Below are positions 9,509 through 17,461 of a stretch of DNA of 64,000 bases, in pieces. The DNA is from Actinomycetota bacterium (GTDB taxonomy: Bacteria > Actinomycetota > Actinomycetes > Nanopelagicales > Nanopelagicaceae). Within the stretch, counting starts at the first letter, position 1; every line of letters starts with the position of its first letter. The stretch is taken from NCBI GenBank assembly GCA_027728065.1, contig JAQBVO010000003.1, positions 26,410 through 90,409 on the forward strand. Reading direction: 5' to 3'. Position numbers and translations under genes: made by a program. The notes under the pieces are model-generated. The model saw nothing but the letters and a program-made list of their open reading frames with translations. It searched no databases and had not been told where the DNA came from.

Positions 9509-10579
9509 ATGCGCTCCATAATCTTTCTCGCCCTAAGCTTGCTTTCAACGGCCCTGCTGCCGGCACAGGCTCAGCCCCTGACCAGCGATACAAAGATGAG
9601 TTTAGTTAAAACTATTACTGGCGATATTTCACCAAAATCGGTGCGCTCTTCGGGTAATGGTTTAGTGAGTGCACATAACATGATGTACAAGCACAGCGTC
9701 ACAATCTATGACGCTAATACCTTCGACTTAATCAGAACAATCTCTGATTCTGTCCAACTTTCTAGCTTTGGACATTCGAAATCTACTTCAATCTTTAAAG
9801 GCGCACCGGTTGAAGGCGCGTATTCGCCAGATGGCAAGTACTTATATGTTACGAATTATTCGATGTAAGGCAAAGGATATAACCGTGAAGGCCATGATAC
9901 TTGTTCTCCGGCTTCAAAGTTCGATAAGAGCTTTCTTTACCGGATTGATTTAGGTAGTTACGAGATCGATGCAGTCTATCCAGTTGGCTCAGTTCCAAAA
10001 GTTGTCGAAGTAACACCGGATAACAAATATATCCTTGTCTCAAACTGGTGCACATATGATCTCAATGTGATCTCGGTTGAAACTCAAAGAACTGTAAAGA
10101 TTGTAAAAATCGGTAGGTACCCTCGTGGAATTGCTGTCAGCGGGGATAGCAAGACGGCTTATGTTGCTCAGATGGGTGGAAGTCGAATTCACGTTGTAAA
10201 TTTAGAGGATTTCTCCATCACACACATCCCGATCGGAGTGACTCCCCGTGCAATAGTTATCTCTCCGGATAACACGAGAATGTATGTAACACTCAATCTC
10301 TCTGGCAAAGTCACCGCATGGGATTTAGTAGCCAATAAGAGCCTCGGTAACGTTACGACGGGTAAAGCGGCACGCTCCTTAGCTATCTCTGATGATGGCA
10401 GTGCTCTATTTGTCGTTAATTTTTCAAGCAATACCGTTACAAAACTGCGTACCAGTGATTTAAAGACGGTTCAAACAATAAAGGTCTGTAATGAACCGAT
10501 TGGTATTACCTTTGATACACCAACACAGCGCACATGGGTAGCTTGTTATGGTGGATCAATTAAAGTCTTTGATAACTAG
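9509..10579 (+). pseudogene. Secreted YVTN-type beta-propeller protein, interrupted by an in-frame TAA
   Basis: The ORF track splits this into 9509-9868 and 10067-10579, but both are in the same frame and the 198 bases between them are open, apart from one TAA at 9866-9868. Reading through gives about 356 residues: a signal peptide (about 1-21, ending PAQA), then repeated beta-propeller blades with motifs such as SPDGKYLYVTNYSM, TPDNKYILVSNW, ISPDNTRMYVTL and DDGSALFVVNFSS. These match the YVTN/YncE surface family. The stop falls after NYSM and before GKGYNREGHDTCSP; one base change from TAT, TAC or CAA would create it. It may be a recent nonsense mutation, a sequencing error, or a translated stop. 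Function of the family member is unknown. Confidence 0.75.
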
Positions 10580-10581
10580 AG

Positions 10582-11763
10582 TTAAGGCGCTGGTGTTGGT
10601 GTTGCCTCAGAGATTTGTGCTGGAATATTTGGTGCTGCGATTCGACCCACTAATCGATCGATAGCTGCACGAGCTTTAGCATTAGCTGCTGCTCCGCGTC
10701 TAATCTTATCGGCTAGAGTCACAAATATATATTCGCCATTAGTTGATTCGACATAGCCTGCCAGAGTTACAGTCCCATTAAGGGTCCCTGTTTTTGCCCG
10801 AACCAAACCAACTGCCTTTGGCGCAGTTGTTAAGAATCTCGATCGCAAGGTTCCGGAGACTCCACCTAATGGTAGTGAATCATAGAGTAATTTGTATTGT
10901 GGATCTTTGTGGATCTTATAGAGAAGCTCTCCGATCATCTGGGCCGTAATACGGTTCTCTTTCGATAATCCACTCGCATCACTTACAGCCAGCTTCGAGG
11001 AATCGATTTCAAAATCAGCAAGAATTTTCATGAAAGTATCTGAAATACCTTTACTACTGAACGCATATCCAGCGGCCCGCGATGAGAGACGAGATAAACG
11101 ATCTGCTAAATTATTATCACTCCACTTAATCATGAACTCTAGAATTTCATACAGTGGAGGAGAGGTATCTCTTACTATCCGTGTGCCCGCTTTAAGTAAA
11201 GTCTCCTCTTTGCTTATCGCCTTCATCATTGGCTTAAAGCCCCGTTTGGCCCAGAATCTCTTTAGGTTAGTGACATCTTGTGAATATAAACCTGAGTAAT
11301 AAACAGTTATCTTCTTTAGCGAACCACCGGGTGCCCTCTTGAGAGCGTTTAAAGAGTTAAAGCCCAGATACGGAAGCGATGTACGCTTCATCTTCCGCGC
11401 CACTTCATGGTCAAGACTTATCCATGGATCGTAACTACCCTCAATAATCAGCGTCTTGTCCTGCACCCCCAAAGATATATTTGTTGCAAAATTAGACTGA
11501 GGATCTAAATATTTAAGTGTCGCAACCCCGGCAAAGATCTTCATGACCGAGGCTGGCTTACGTTGTGAGTATGCGTTTTTCTTATAAATCACTTGGCCTG
11601 TTGTGCTATCTATTAAAACCACTGCAGGATTAGAAAGCACCGATGATCTTAAAAGCTCATCAAAGACGGCTGGGATTGAGGCCGCTGATAGCGCGGCATT
11701 GGCCGGCGTAATTGAAAAAACAATCGTGAGCGATAGAAGAAAAATACCTACTTTGCTTCGCAC
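10582..11763 (-). CDS. dacB: PBP4-type D-alanyl-D-alanine carboxypeptidase/endopeptidase (peptidase S13)
   Basis: Starting at the GTG at 11763 gives 393 residues. The longer ORF to 11919 would overlap the divergent methyltransferase and is not supported; GGAG lies five bases before this GTG, and a signal peptide follows directly (ending ITPANA). The penicilloyl-serine motifs are present: SxxK in ASVMKIF, SxN in SDNNLADRL and KTG in AKTGTLNGTV. The enzyme trims or cleaves peptidoglycan peptide stems outside the cell. The C-terminus ends in a short Pro/Thr-rich tail. Confidence 0.9.
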   Translation of the reverse strand: MRSKVGIFLLSLTIVFSITPANAALSAASIPAVFDELLRSSVLSNPAVVLIDSTTGQVIYKKNAYSQRKPASVMKIFAGVATLKYLDPQSNFATNISLGVQDKTLIIEGSYDPWISLDHEVARKMKRTSLPYLGFNSLNALKRAPGGSLKKITVYYSGLYSQDVTNLKRFWAKRGFKPMMKAISKEETLLKAGTRIVRDTSPPLYEILEFMIKWSDNNLADRLSRLSSRAAGYAFSSKGISDTFMKILADFEIDSSKLAVSDASGLSKENRITAQMIGELLYKIHKDPQYKLLYDSLPLGGVSGTLRSRFLTTAPKAVGLVRAKTGTLNGTVTLAGYVESTNGEYIFVTLADKIRRGAAANAKARAAIDRLVGRIAAPNIPAQISEATPTPAP

Positions 11764-11795
11764 AATAACTCCATGTTGATACTGCTCATGTCGAC

Positions 11796-11805
11796 AGTTT
11801 AGAGT
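11796..11805. promoter_or_regulatory. Symmetrical bidirectional -10 element AGTTTAGAGT
   Basis: TAGAGT (plus strand, 11800-11805) lies six bases before the methyltransferase ATG, and TAAACT (minus strand, 11801-11796) faces dacB. The two hexamers share a TA, giving the ANNNTANNNT symmetry reported for divergent bacterial promoters. The dacB side has a leader with a GGAG site; the other side looks leaderless. Confidence 0.55.
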
Positions 11806-11811
11806 GACCAT

Positions 11812-12459
11812 ATGTCCACACCAACGACCCCAGGCATTATTGGAGCCGGTGAGTTTTTTCCAGTTGTCGGTGTAGGCCCACATGAAAAACCATGGCCAGA
11901 AGGTGCTCAATACGACCATGAATTATTACTCCATGGTGACCGTCGAAATGTCTTGGATCATTATCGCTACTGGAGTATTGAGGCGATAGTTGCCGATTTA
12001 GATAACAAGCGCCACAAACTACATATTGCGATTGAGAACTGGCAACATGATTTAAATATTGGCTCAATTGTCCGCACAGCCAATGCATTTAATGTCGCCG
12101 GCGTTCATATCGTTGGAAAGCGTGACTGGAACAAGCGTGGTGCAATGGTTACAGATAGATATCTAACGGTTTATCACCACCCAACAGTTCAAGATTTTTC
12201 ACTTTGGTGTAAAGAAAATCATCTGCCAATCATTGGTATCGATAACGTCCCAAGCTCCAAACAGTTAGAGTCTGCGCAATTGCCCGAAAGTTGCGTTCTA
12301 TTGTTTGGCCAAGAGGGTGCAGGTATGTCGAATGAGGCACTTGCTGCCTGCGAAGTTTTATATGAGATCAATCAATATGGTTCGACGCGTTCTATGAACG
12401 CTTCGGCAGCTGGTGCGATCGCCATGTATCACTGGGCGCTACAACACATACTTCGCTAA
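11812..12459 (+). CDS. TrmH/SpoU-family RNA 2'-O-methyltransferase
   Basis: 215 residues with a SPOUT fold. The three SpoU motifs are visible: HDLNIGSIVRTANAF near 80, LLFGQEGAGMS near 163 and RSMNASAAGAIAMYHW near 195. It should transfer methyl from AdoMet to a ribose 2'-OH in tRNA or rRNA; which RNA cannot be decided. An N-terminal extension of about 60 residues precedes the domain. It reads divergently from dacB through a shared promoter element and overlaps the 3' end of the phosphatase gene by four bases. Confidence 0.85.
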   Translation: MSTPTTPGIIGAGEFFPVVGVGPHEKPWPEGAQYDHELLLHGDRRNVLDHYRYWSIEAIVADLDNKRHKLHIAIENWQHDLNIGSIVRTANAFNVAGVHIVGKRDWNKRGAMVTDRYLTVYHHPTVQDFSLWCKENHLPIIGIDNVPSSKQLESAQLPESCVLLFGQEGAGMSNEALAACEVLYEINQYGSTRSMNASAAGAIAMYHWALQHILR

Positions 12460-12974
12460 CTTTGCAACTCTTCTAACAAACCATCTATGGCTCGCTCAAG
12501 CATAGCTAATGTTTCTTCATAAGCTTCAACACTTTGATTGTAGGGATCTGGAACTTCTAGTTTGTGATAGTCAGCAGATTGCGGATCAATCTCTCGCAGT
12601 GCTGGATCAAAACTCCTCAGATAAAAAACTTTACTTCGGGATTCATTGTTCTCTGCCAGTTTTAGAACAGTGGTAAAATTGCTGGAATCCATTACCAAAA
12701 TTAAATCTGTTGCATAGAAATCACTAGATTGAAACTGGCGGGCAGTGTGTGTGTGCTTATATCCGGCTTTTTCCCAAACTTTTTGCGATGTCGGATGTGC
12801 GCCTTGACCTACATGCCAAGGACCTGTGCCTGCACTATCAACGATTATCTTCGGTGTACTCCAACTGGCGGTACGGTTTGAGAGAACGGCCGCGGCCATT
12901 GGAGATCGACATATATTGCCCATACAGACCATCGTTATTCGTATCTCGGGCCTTATTTTTAACTGCTTAATCAA
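12456..12974 (-). CDS. Low-molecular-weight protein-tyrosine phosphatase
   Basis: 172 residues. The P-loop CMGNICRS has the catalytic Cys17 and Arg23; the general-acid Asp is in VPDPYNQS near 140. These enzymes dephosphorylate phosphotyrosine, in actinobacteria often PtpA-like. TTG at 12974 overlaps the TPR gene stop (TTGA), so the two are coupled. A short N-terminal extension before the first strand makes the TTG start necessary, as no ATG precedes the strand. Confidence 0.9.
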   Translation of the reverse strand: MIKQLKIRPEIRITMVCMGNICRSPMAAAVLSNRTASWSTPKIIVDSAGTGPWHVGQGAHPTSQKVWEKAGYKHTHTARQFQSSDFYATDLILVMDSSNFTTVLKLAENNESRSKVFYLRSFDPALREIDPQSADYHKLEVPDPYNQSVEAYEETLAMLERAIDGLLEELQS

Positions 12975-13909
12975 GCCTCGGTCTCTTCCCCTAACGCCTC
13001 TTGTACTGACTTTAATCGTCGCTCAATCTCATCGGCCTCTTGAATACGGCCCTGTAAACGAGCGATTTTTGCAATACGGGATTCAACATCGATAATAAAC
13101 TCAAAGTCCTTGGGTTCATCCTCACTCACAAAAGTAAGTACTCTGTTCAAAGTTGCAAGACCCTCATCATATTTCTCTAGTAAAAGTTGGGCCTTACCTA
13201 ACTCAAAGAGTGCAAATGTTTCACGACGATGATCGTGGCCGGTTTCAAAGACGTCGATTGCTCTACGCGCAGTCTCCATCGCGAGTTCACCTTCATTAAG
13301 TTCAACTAAACACGAAGCCATTTTCTGATCGCATCGCGCGACATGAATAACCTCTTTATTTCCCTTAAAGAAGATGCGAGCCTCTTTGAATGCATCAATA
13401 GCTTTTTCATAGTTTTTTAATTCACGTTCGGCACAGCCAATCAAGTACAGATCGTTTGCCGCACCGATTTCATTGCTATCTAATAAATGCTCCTGTGCAC
13501 ACTCACCCATAGTTAAAACAACTTTTGCATACTGTTTAGATGTGTACCACCATTCGCCCAGTGTGCATGCAAGTTCAAGAGCTACCGGTGATTTATTCTC
13601 GCGCAAGATTTCAACGGCTTTACTCATTGCAGTTGCAGCCTCGTCCATACGTTTTAATTGATTAAGGTTGTATCCGATCGCTGAATATGCCTGGGCCAAA
13701 CCCTCACTCGGAGCGTTTGTGCCAAGTGTTGAATAAATATCCCGCGCCGTTTCTGCCAACGCAAGAGCCTCGTCGTACTGCCCCCGTGCATAGATTCGAG
13801 CGCTAAGTTCGTAATATGTGCTGGCGCGCTCCTCGCCATCGACATCGGGAATTCGATCCCAGAGCATCTCCTCGGTGATGATCTCTTCCATCTCATCATC
13901 TTCACTCAC
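12971..13909 (-). CDS. Tetratricopeptide-repeat protein of unknown role
   Basis: About 312 residues made almost entirely of helical TPR-like repeats (for example ASTYYELSARIYARGQYDEA, GLAQAYSAIGYNLNQL, FALFELGKAQLLLEKYDEG) and very acidic at the N-terminus. No enzymatic motif and no signal peptide. The ORF track starts at GTG 13915; the GTG at 13909 has a TAAGGT box seven bases upstream and is preferred. It is co-transcribed with the tyrosine phosphatase, so a scaffold or adaptor role near that enzyme is possible but unproven. Confidence 0.75.
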   Translation of the reverse strand: MSEDDEMEEIITEEMLWDRIPDVDGEERASTYYELSARIYARGQYDEALALAETARDIYSTLGTNAPSEGLAQAYSAIGYNLNQLKRMDEAATAMSKAVEILRENKSPVALELACTLGEWWYTSKQYAKVVLTMGECAQEHLLDSNEIGAANDLYLIGCAERELKNYEKAIDAFKEARIFFKGNKEVIHVARCDQKMASCLVELNEGELAMETARRAIDVFETGHDHRRETFALFELGKAQLLLEKYDEGLATLNRVLTFVSEDEPKDFEFIIDVESRIAKIARLQGRIQEADEIERRLKSVQEALGEETEA

Positions 13910-13916
13910 GTCCACG

Positions 13917-13922
13917 ACCTTA
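13917..13922 (-). promoter_or_regulatory. Candidate -10 box (TAAGGT) for leaderless TPR gene
   Basis: TAAGGT, then seven bases, then GTG 13909. The same hexamer precedes upp. No ribosome site is evident. Confidence 0.4.
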
Positions 13923-14038
13923 TACGTATTGGGTCAATGACGCGGGGGATTTGCCATCTGTGACCGAGCTTTGATTCAGGCGGCAGTCAGGGCCCATTTC
14001 AAATAGACAGCCCCCAAGGCCTAACCTAGGATTTCTTT

Positions 14039-14055
14039 CTGCAAAGACTTTGCAT
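14039..14055. promoter_or_regulatory. Nur-box-like operator upstream of the Ni/Co permease
   Basis: CTGCAA-AGACT-TTGCAT lies just upstream of the ribosome site of the permease. The published Streptomyces Nur box is tTGCaa-N5-ttGCAA; here five of six bases match in each half and the 5-bp spacing is exact. Nur is a nickel-responsive Fur-family repressor. Assignment is by motif match and gene context. Confidence 0.55.
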
Positions 14056-14070
14056 CTCAGGGGGTGGCAT

Positions 14071-15258
14071 TTGAACGTAGTTCTCAAAGAGCCGATCCGT
14101 ATGCCTCTGCAAGATCGTCTTAGCGCCGATGAGTGGCGGCGCATGGCCTTGATGTTTGGCTTCATCGCCTTCCTGCATATCAGCGGCACCGTATTAATGT
14201 GGCGAGCCACAACTGGAGATTATGTCTTGGCCGATGGCACCCTATTTGGCTGGGGAACTGCAATCCTTGCATACACTCTCGGTGCACGTCACGCCTTCGA
14301 TGCCGACCACATCAGCGCAATCGATAACACCACACGGAAATTGATGTCGGAGGGACAGCGCCCTCTTGCGGTCGGGTTCTTTTTCGCTCTTGGCCACTCC
14401 TCTGTCGTATTTGCTCTAGCGATGTTGCTGAACTTTGGAATTAAGGCATTAGGAACTCAATTAAAAGACGACGATTCAACTTTGCATCGTTACACCGGAC
14501 TCATTGGCATGACCGTCAGCGGTACTTTCTTAATGATCATCGCAATTTTAAACCTCATCGTTTTAGTTTCCATAGTCAGCGTCTTTCTTAAGATGCGTCA
14601 AGGTGCATATAACGACGAAGAGCTTGAGAAGCATTTAAATTCCCGTGGCTTATTAATGCGCTTTTTTGGACCAATAGCTCGTCGAATTGATAAGTCATGG
14701 AAGATGTACCCATTAGGTATTTTATTCGGTCTAGGTTTTGATACTGCAACTGAAATCGGTTTACTTGTCCTTGCAGGAACTACAGTGATAGCAGGTCTGC
14801 CTTGGTGGGCAGTAATCTCGCTTCCACTATTTTTTGCTGCTGGAATGAGTTTGCTAGACACTATCGATGGTTCTTTTATGAACTTTGCCTACGGCTGGGC
14901 CTTTTCAAAACCGGTTCGTAAGGTCTATTACAACATCATCATCACAGGGTTATCAGTTGCAGTTGCCTTGTATGTAGGTGGGTTAGAGCTCTGCCAGGTC
15001 CTAGCCGAGCAGCTTAATTTGTCAGGTGGTTTCTGGAATTACGCCCTTGCTTTCAATCTAAATAGCGCTGGCTACTTCATAGTTGCATCTTTCGTTGTGG
15101 TGTGGGCAGTTGCCTTATTACTTTGGAGATTTGGAAAAATTGAAGAGCGCTGGCATAACAAAGCTCATGCCGCACAGTTAGCGCGAGGTGAAGATTCAAA
15201 TCACACAGCCGCTGGAATTGGACTTGGCCCTATCAAGGATGGATTTAAGATCGATTAA
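14071..15258 (+). CDS. Nickel/cobalt permease of the NiCoT (HoxN/NixA) family
   Basis: About 395 residues with eight predicted membrane segments. The family signature RHAFDADHISAIDNTTRKL in the second segment supplies the metal-selective His and Asp residues; LGFDTATEIGLL and GMSLLDTIDGSFMNFAYGWA are the later conserved blocks. It imports Ni2+ and/or Co2+. The ORF track begins at a TTG at 14050; the TTG at 14071 has AGGGGG six bases upstream and is preferred, while ATG 14101 is also possible. The Nur-box-like repeat just upstream argues for nickel control. The nickel enzyme it serves is not in this window. Confidence 0.9.
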   Translation: MNVVLKEPIRMPLQDRLSADEWRRMALMFGFIAFLHISGTVLMWRATTGDYVLADGTLFGWGTAILAYTLGARHAFDADHISAIDNTTRKLMSEGQRPLAVGFFFALGHSSVVFALAMLLNFGIKALGTQLKDDDSTLHRYTGLIGMTVSGTFLMIIAILNLIVLVSIVSVFLKMRQGAYNDEELEKHLNSRGLLMRFFGPIARRIDKSWKMYPLGILFGLGFDTATEIGLLVLAGTTVIAGLPWWAVISLPLFFAAGMSLLDTIDGSFMNFAYGWAFSKPVRKVYYNIIITGLSVAVALYVGGLELCQVLAEQLNLSGGFWNYALAFNLNSAGYFIVASFVVVWAVALLLWRFGKIEERWHNKAHAAQLARGEDSNHTAAGIGLGPIKDGFKID

Positions 15259-15343
15259 TCAGTATTTTGTAAGTGGTAATAAGTAGAGATAATCCACGGT
15301 AGAATTACCCCGTTGGTGCAACCGCATCAATGAACTTCTCCTA

Positions 15344-15364
15344 AGTGCTGCGCAATGCAGCACT
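15344..15364 (+). other. Stem-loop in the leader of the DEAD-box helicase gene
   Basis: AGTGCTGC-GCAAT-GCAGCACT forms a perfect 8-bp stem with a 5-nt loop, 86 bases before the helicase ATG. There is no T run after it, so it is not an obvious intrinsic terminator for the upstream permease. It may be a regulatory leader structure. Confidence 0.45.
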
Positions 15365-15450
15365 ACATGCGAGTCTTATCTTCGCCCTAGCCGCCATATG
15401 CGCGAGCTATACCCGAGACGCGCTTGTCGTCTCGATTGGTATGCATTTAT

Positions 15451-17433
15451 ATGTCTCTACAACCACGCACTGTCGCGCCCGGAAAGGCACGTCGCGCTGC
15501 ATCAGCAGGAAAGTCTAAGCGAGCGAAAAAGTCTGTGGTATCTAAAACCGCTGTATCAAAACCGCGCCATACAACTGCGCAAAAGAATGCGCGCAAAATA
15601 GCTGCCCAAAAGCCAGCAACAACTCGCCGCTATACCGATGCAGATCCTAAAACTCTCTCAAAGAAGCAGGCCCGACTCAGTGATCGCTCAAAGCTTCGCG
15701 CTAAACGCTTCCAAGAGAAAATAGCTTTGCATCCACGCCCACTTGAAGCGCCAGAAGAGCCAAGAGTGGGCATTCAGAGATCACAAAAGCCGCAAAGCCG
15801 CGCAAAGAAATTCGTTACACAACGCGAAGTTCGAAATCAAGATACGCGCCCGACAACTCGTCGCGAAGCAGTCAAGGCAAAGATTGCCCGCACCGATGAT
15901 GGTCGACCAAACTTTGAACCCCGTAAACGTGAAAAGTTTGACCCAACCCGCCCAAAGAAGCGCAGCCACGCACCCGATACACGTGCGGCCAACGCTCGCA
16001 CCACCCGCCCGGTGCGAGATCCTCGAAACGACTCGCCGGTAGATGCTCATGATGGGTTTAAACACTCATCAAAGACACATACCAACGCCGCAGTTGATTT
16101 TGGAGCAGATGATAATTACATCTCGACAAATTTAGCCGATGCTAATCTCATTGATGCGACTCCTCTAACACAGATCACAACAACATTTAGCGATCTTGGA
16201 GTTGGGCTACCTCTTGTTAACGCTCTTAGTAAGCAGGGCATTCTGCATCCGTTTCCAATTCAGATCGCTACTTTGCCTGATGCATTAGCTGGCCATGACA
16301 TTTTAGGTCGTGGACAAACTGGTTCAGGTAAAACCCTCGCCTTTGGATTAGCACTACTTAACAATTTGAATGGAAAAGTTGCCAAGCCTCATAAGCCATT
16401 AGCACTTGTATTGACGCCGACTCGCGAATTAGCACAGCAAATTGATGAGGTGCTAACACCACTTGCACGTTCAATTGGCCATGAATCAGTCGTTGTTGCC
16501 GGCGGGATGTCATATGCAAAGCAAATAACTGCAATGCGACGTGGTACAGCAGTCTTGGTTGCAACACCTGGGCGCTTAATTGATCTGCTCAATAAGGGTG
16601 AAGTTCAGTTAGATAATCTAGAGATAACTGTTCTCGATGAGGCCGACCAAATGGCCGACATGGGCTTCTTGCCTGTTGTTAAAGAGATTCTAGATCAAGG
16701 AAATCTCGATGGGCAGCGCATGCTGTTCTCGGCCACACTCGATCGCGGTGTTGATTCATTGGTTCGTCAGTATTTAAAGAGTCCTAAGACGCACTCACTT
16801 CAAAATGACCGTGCGTCGGTTTCAACAATGAAGCACTTTGTTCTAGTGATGAACCCCGGCGACAAAGATGAGATTACAAATCAAATCGCTGCACGCACCG
16901 GTAAGACAATTATGTTTGTAAAAACGCAACGAGGTGCCGATCGATTAGCCGACAAACTTGCCCACGCAGGTGTTCCGGTTGGCGCACTCCATGGCGGAAA
17001 AACACAAGCGGTACGCACTCGCACGCTCGCCTTGTTCAAAGAATCCACAAACGCCGCTCTTGTAGCAACCGATGTTGCAGCACGCGGGATTCACGTTGAT
17101 GGAATCTCACTCGTTGTCCATGTTGATGCCCCGATAGATTACAAAGATTATCTACACCGTGCAGGACGCACTGCGCGTGCAGGCGAGGCGGGAACCGTCG
17201 TAACAATAGCTACGACTAAACAACAGAAATCAATCGGTGGACTCACTTCACGTGCTGGAGTCACCCCTAAATTTGTTGGCGTAACCCCTCTTAGTACTGA
17301 ACTCATGAGAATTACTGGTGCACAAGAACCATCTGGCGTACCATATCTCGTTCCAATAGTTGCGAAATCAGTGCGCAGCGGTGGAAAGCGTCCTCGTCCT
17401 AACTCAAATACCAGACGTCGTCGACCTCGCTAA
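15451..17433 (+). CDS. DEAD-box ATP-dependent RNA helicase with long basic N-terminus
   Basis: 660 residues from ATG 15451; the track's 15424 TTG start adds nine codons without support. The first ~230 residues are highly basic and Arg/Lys/Pro/Ala-rich, probably disordered RNA-binding sequence. The helicase core follows: Q motif (FPIQ), motif I GQTGSGKT, Ia PTRELAQQ, II DEAD, III SAT, and VI HRAGRTARAG. A basic C-tail ends the protein. It probably remodels rRNA or mRNA, RhlE/CsdA-like. A ~190-base gap upstream with a hairpin points to a long 5' leader, common for cold-responsive helicases. Confidence 0.93.
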   Translation: MSLQPRTVAPGKARRAASAGKSKRAKKSVVSKTAVSKPRHTTAQKNARKIAAQKPATTRRYTDADPKTLSKKQARLSDRSKLRAKRFQEKIALHPRPLEAPEEPRVGIQRSQKPQSRAKKFVTQREVRNQDTRPTTRREAVKAKIARTDDGRPNFEPRKREKFDPTRPKKRSHAPDTRAANARTTRPVRDPRNDSPVDAHDGFKHSSKTHTNAAVDFGADDNYISTNLADANLIDATPLTQITTTFSDLGVGLPLVNALSKQGILHPFPIQIATLPDALAGHDILGRGQTGSGKTLAFGLALLNNLNGKVAKPHKPLALVLTPTRELAQQIDEVLTPLARSIGHESVVVAGGMSYAKQITAMRRGTAVLVATPGRLIDLLNKGEVQLDNLEITVLDEADQMADMGFLPVVKEILDQGNLDGQRMLFSATLDRGVDSLVRQYLKSPKTHSLQNDRASVSTMKHFVLVMNPGDKDEITNQIAARTGKTIMFVKTQRGADRLADKLAHAGVPVGALHGGKTQAVRTRTLALFKESTNAALVATDVAARGIHVDGISLVVHVDAPIDYKDYLHRAGRTARAGEAGTVVTIATTKQQKSIGGLTSRAGVTPKFVGVTPLSTELMRITGAQEPSGVPYLVPIVAKSVRSGGKRPRPNSNTRRRRPR

Positions 17434-17448
17434 ACTCTTTTTAATTAG

Positions 17449-17454
17449 TAAGAT
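17449..17454 (+). promoter_or_regulatory. Candidate -10 box (TAAGAT) for leaderless M3 peptidase gene
   Basis: TAAGAT, seven bases, then ATG 17462. It lies 15 bases after the helicase stop, so the peptidase can be transcribed on its own. Confidence 0.45.
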
Positions 17455-17461
17455 TCGAGTT

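Noticed and set aside
10582-11919. Longer start for the PBP4-type gene
   Set aside because: The extra 52 codons overlap the divergent methyltransferase and precede a signal peptide; GTG 11763 with GGAG is better supported.
13916-14070. Cobalamin or NiCo riboswitch before the Ni/Co permease
   Set aside because: No B12-box or four-helix NiCo pattern was found; the Nur-box-like repeat explains the site better.
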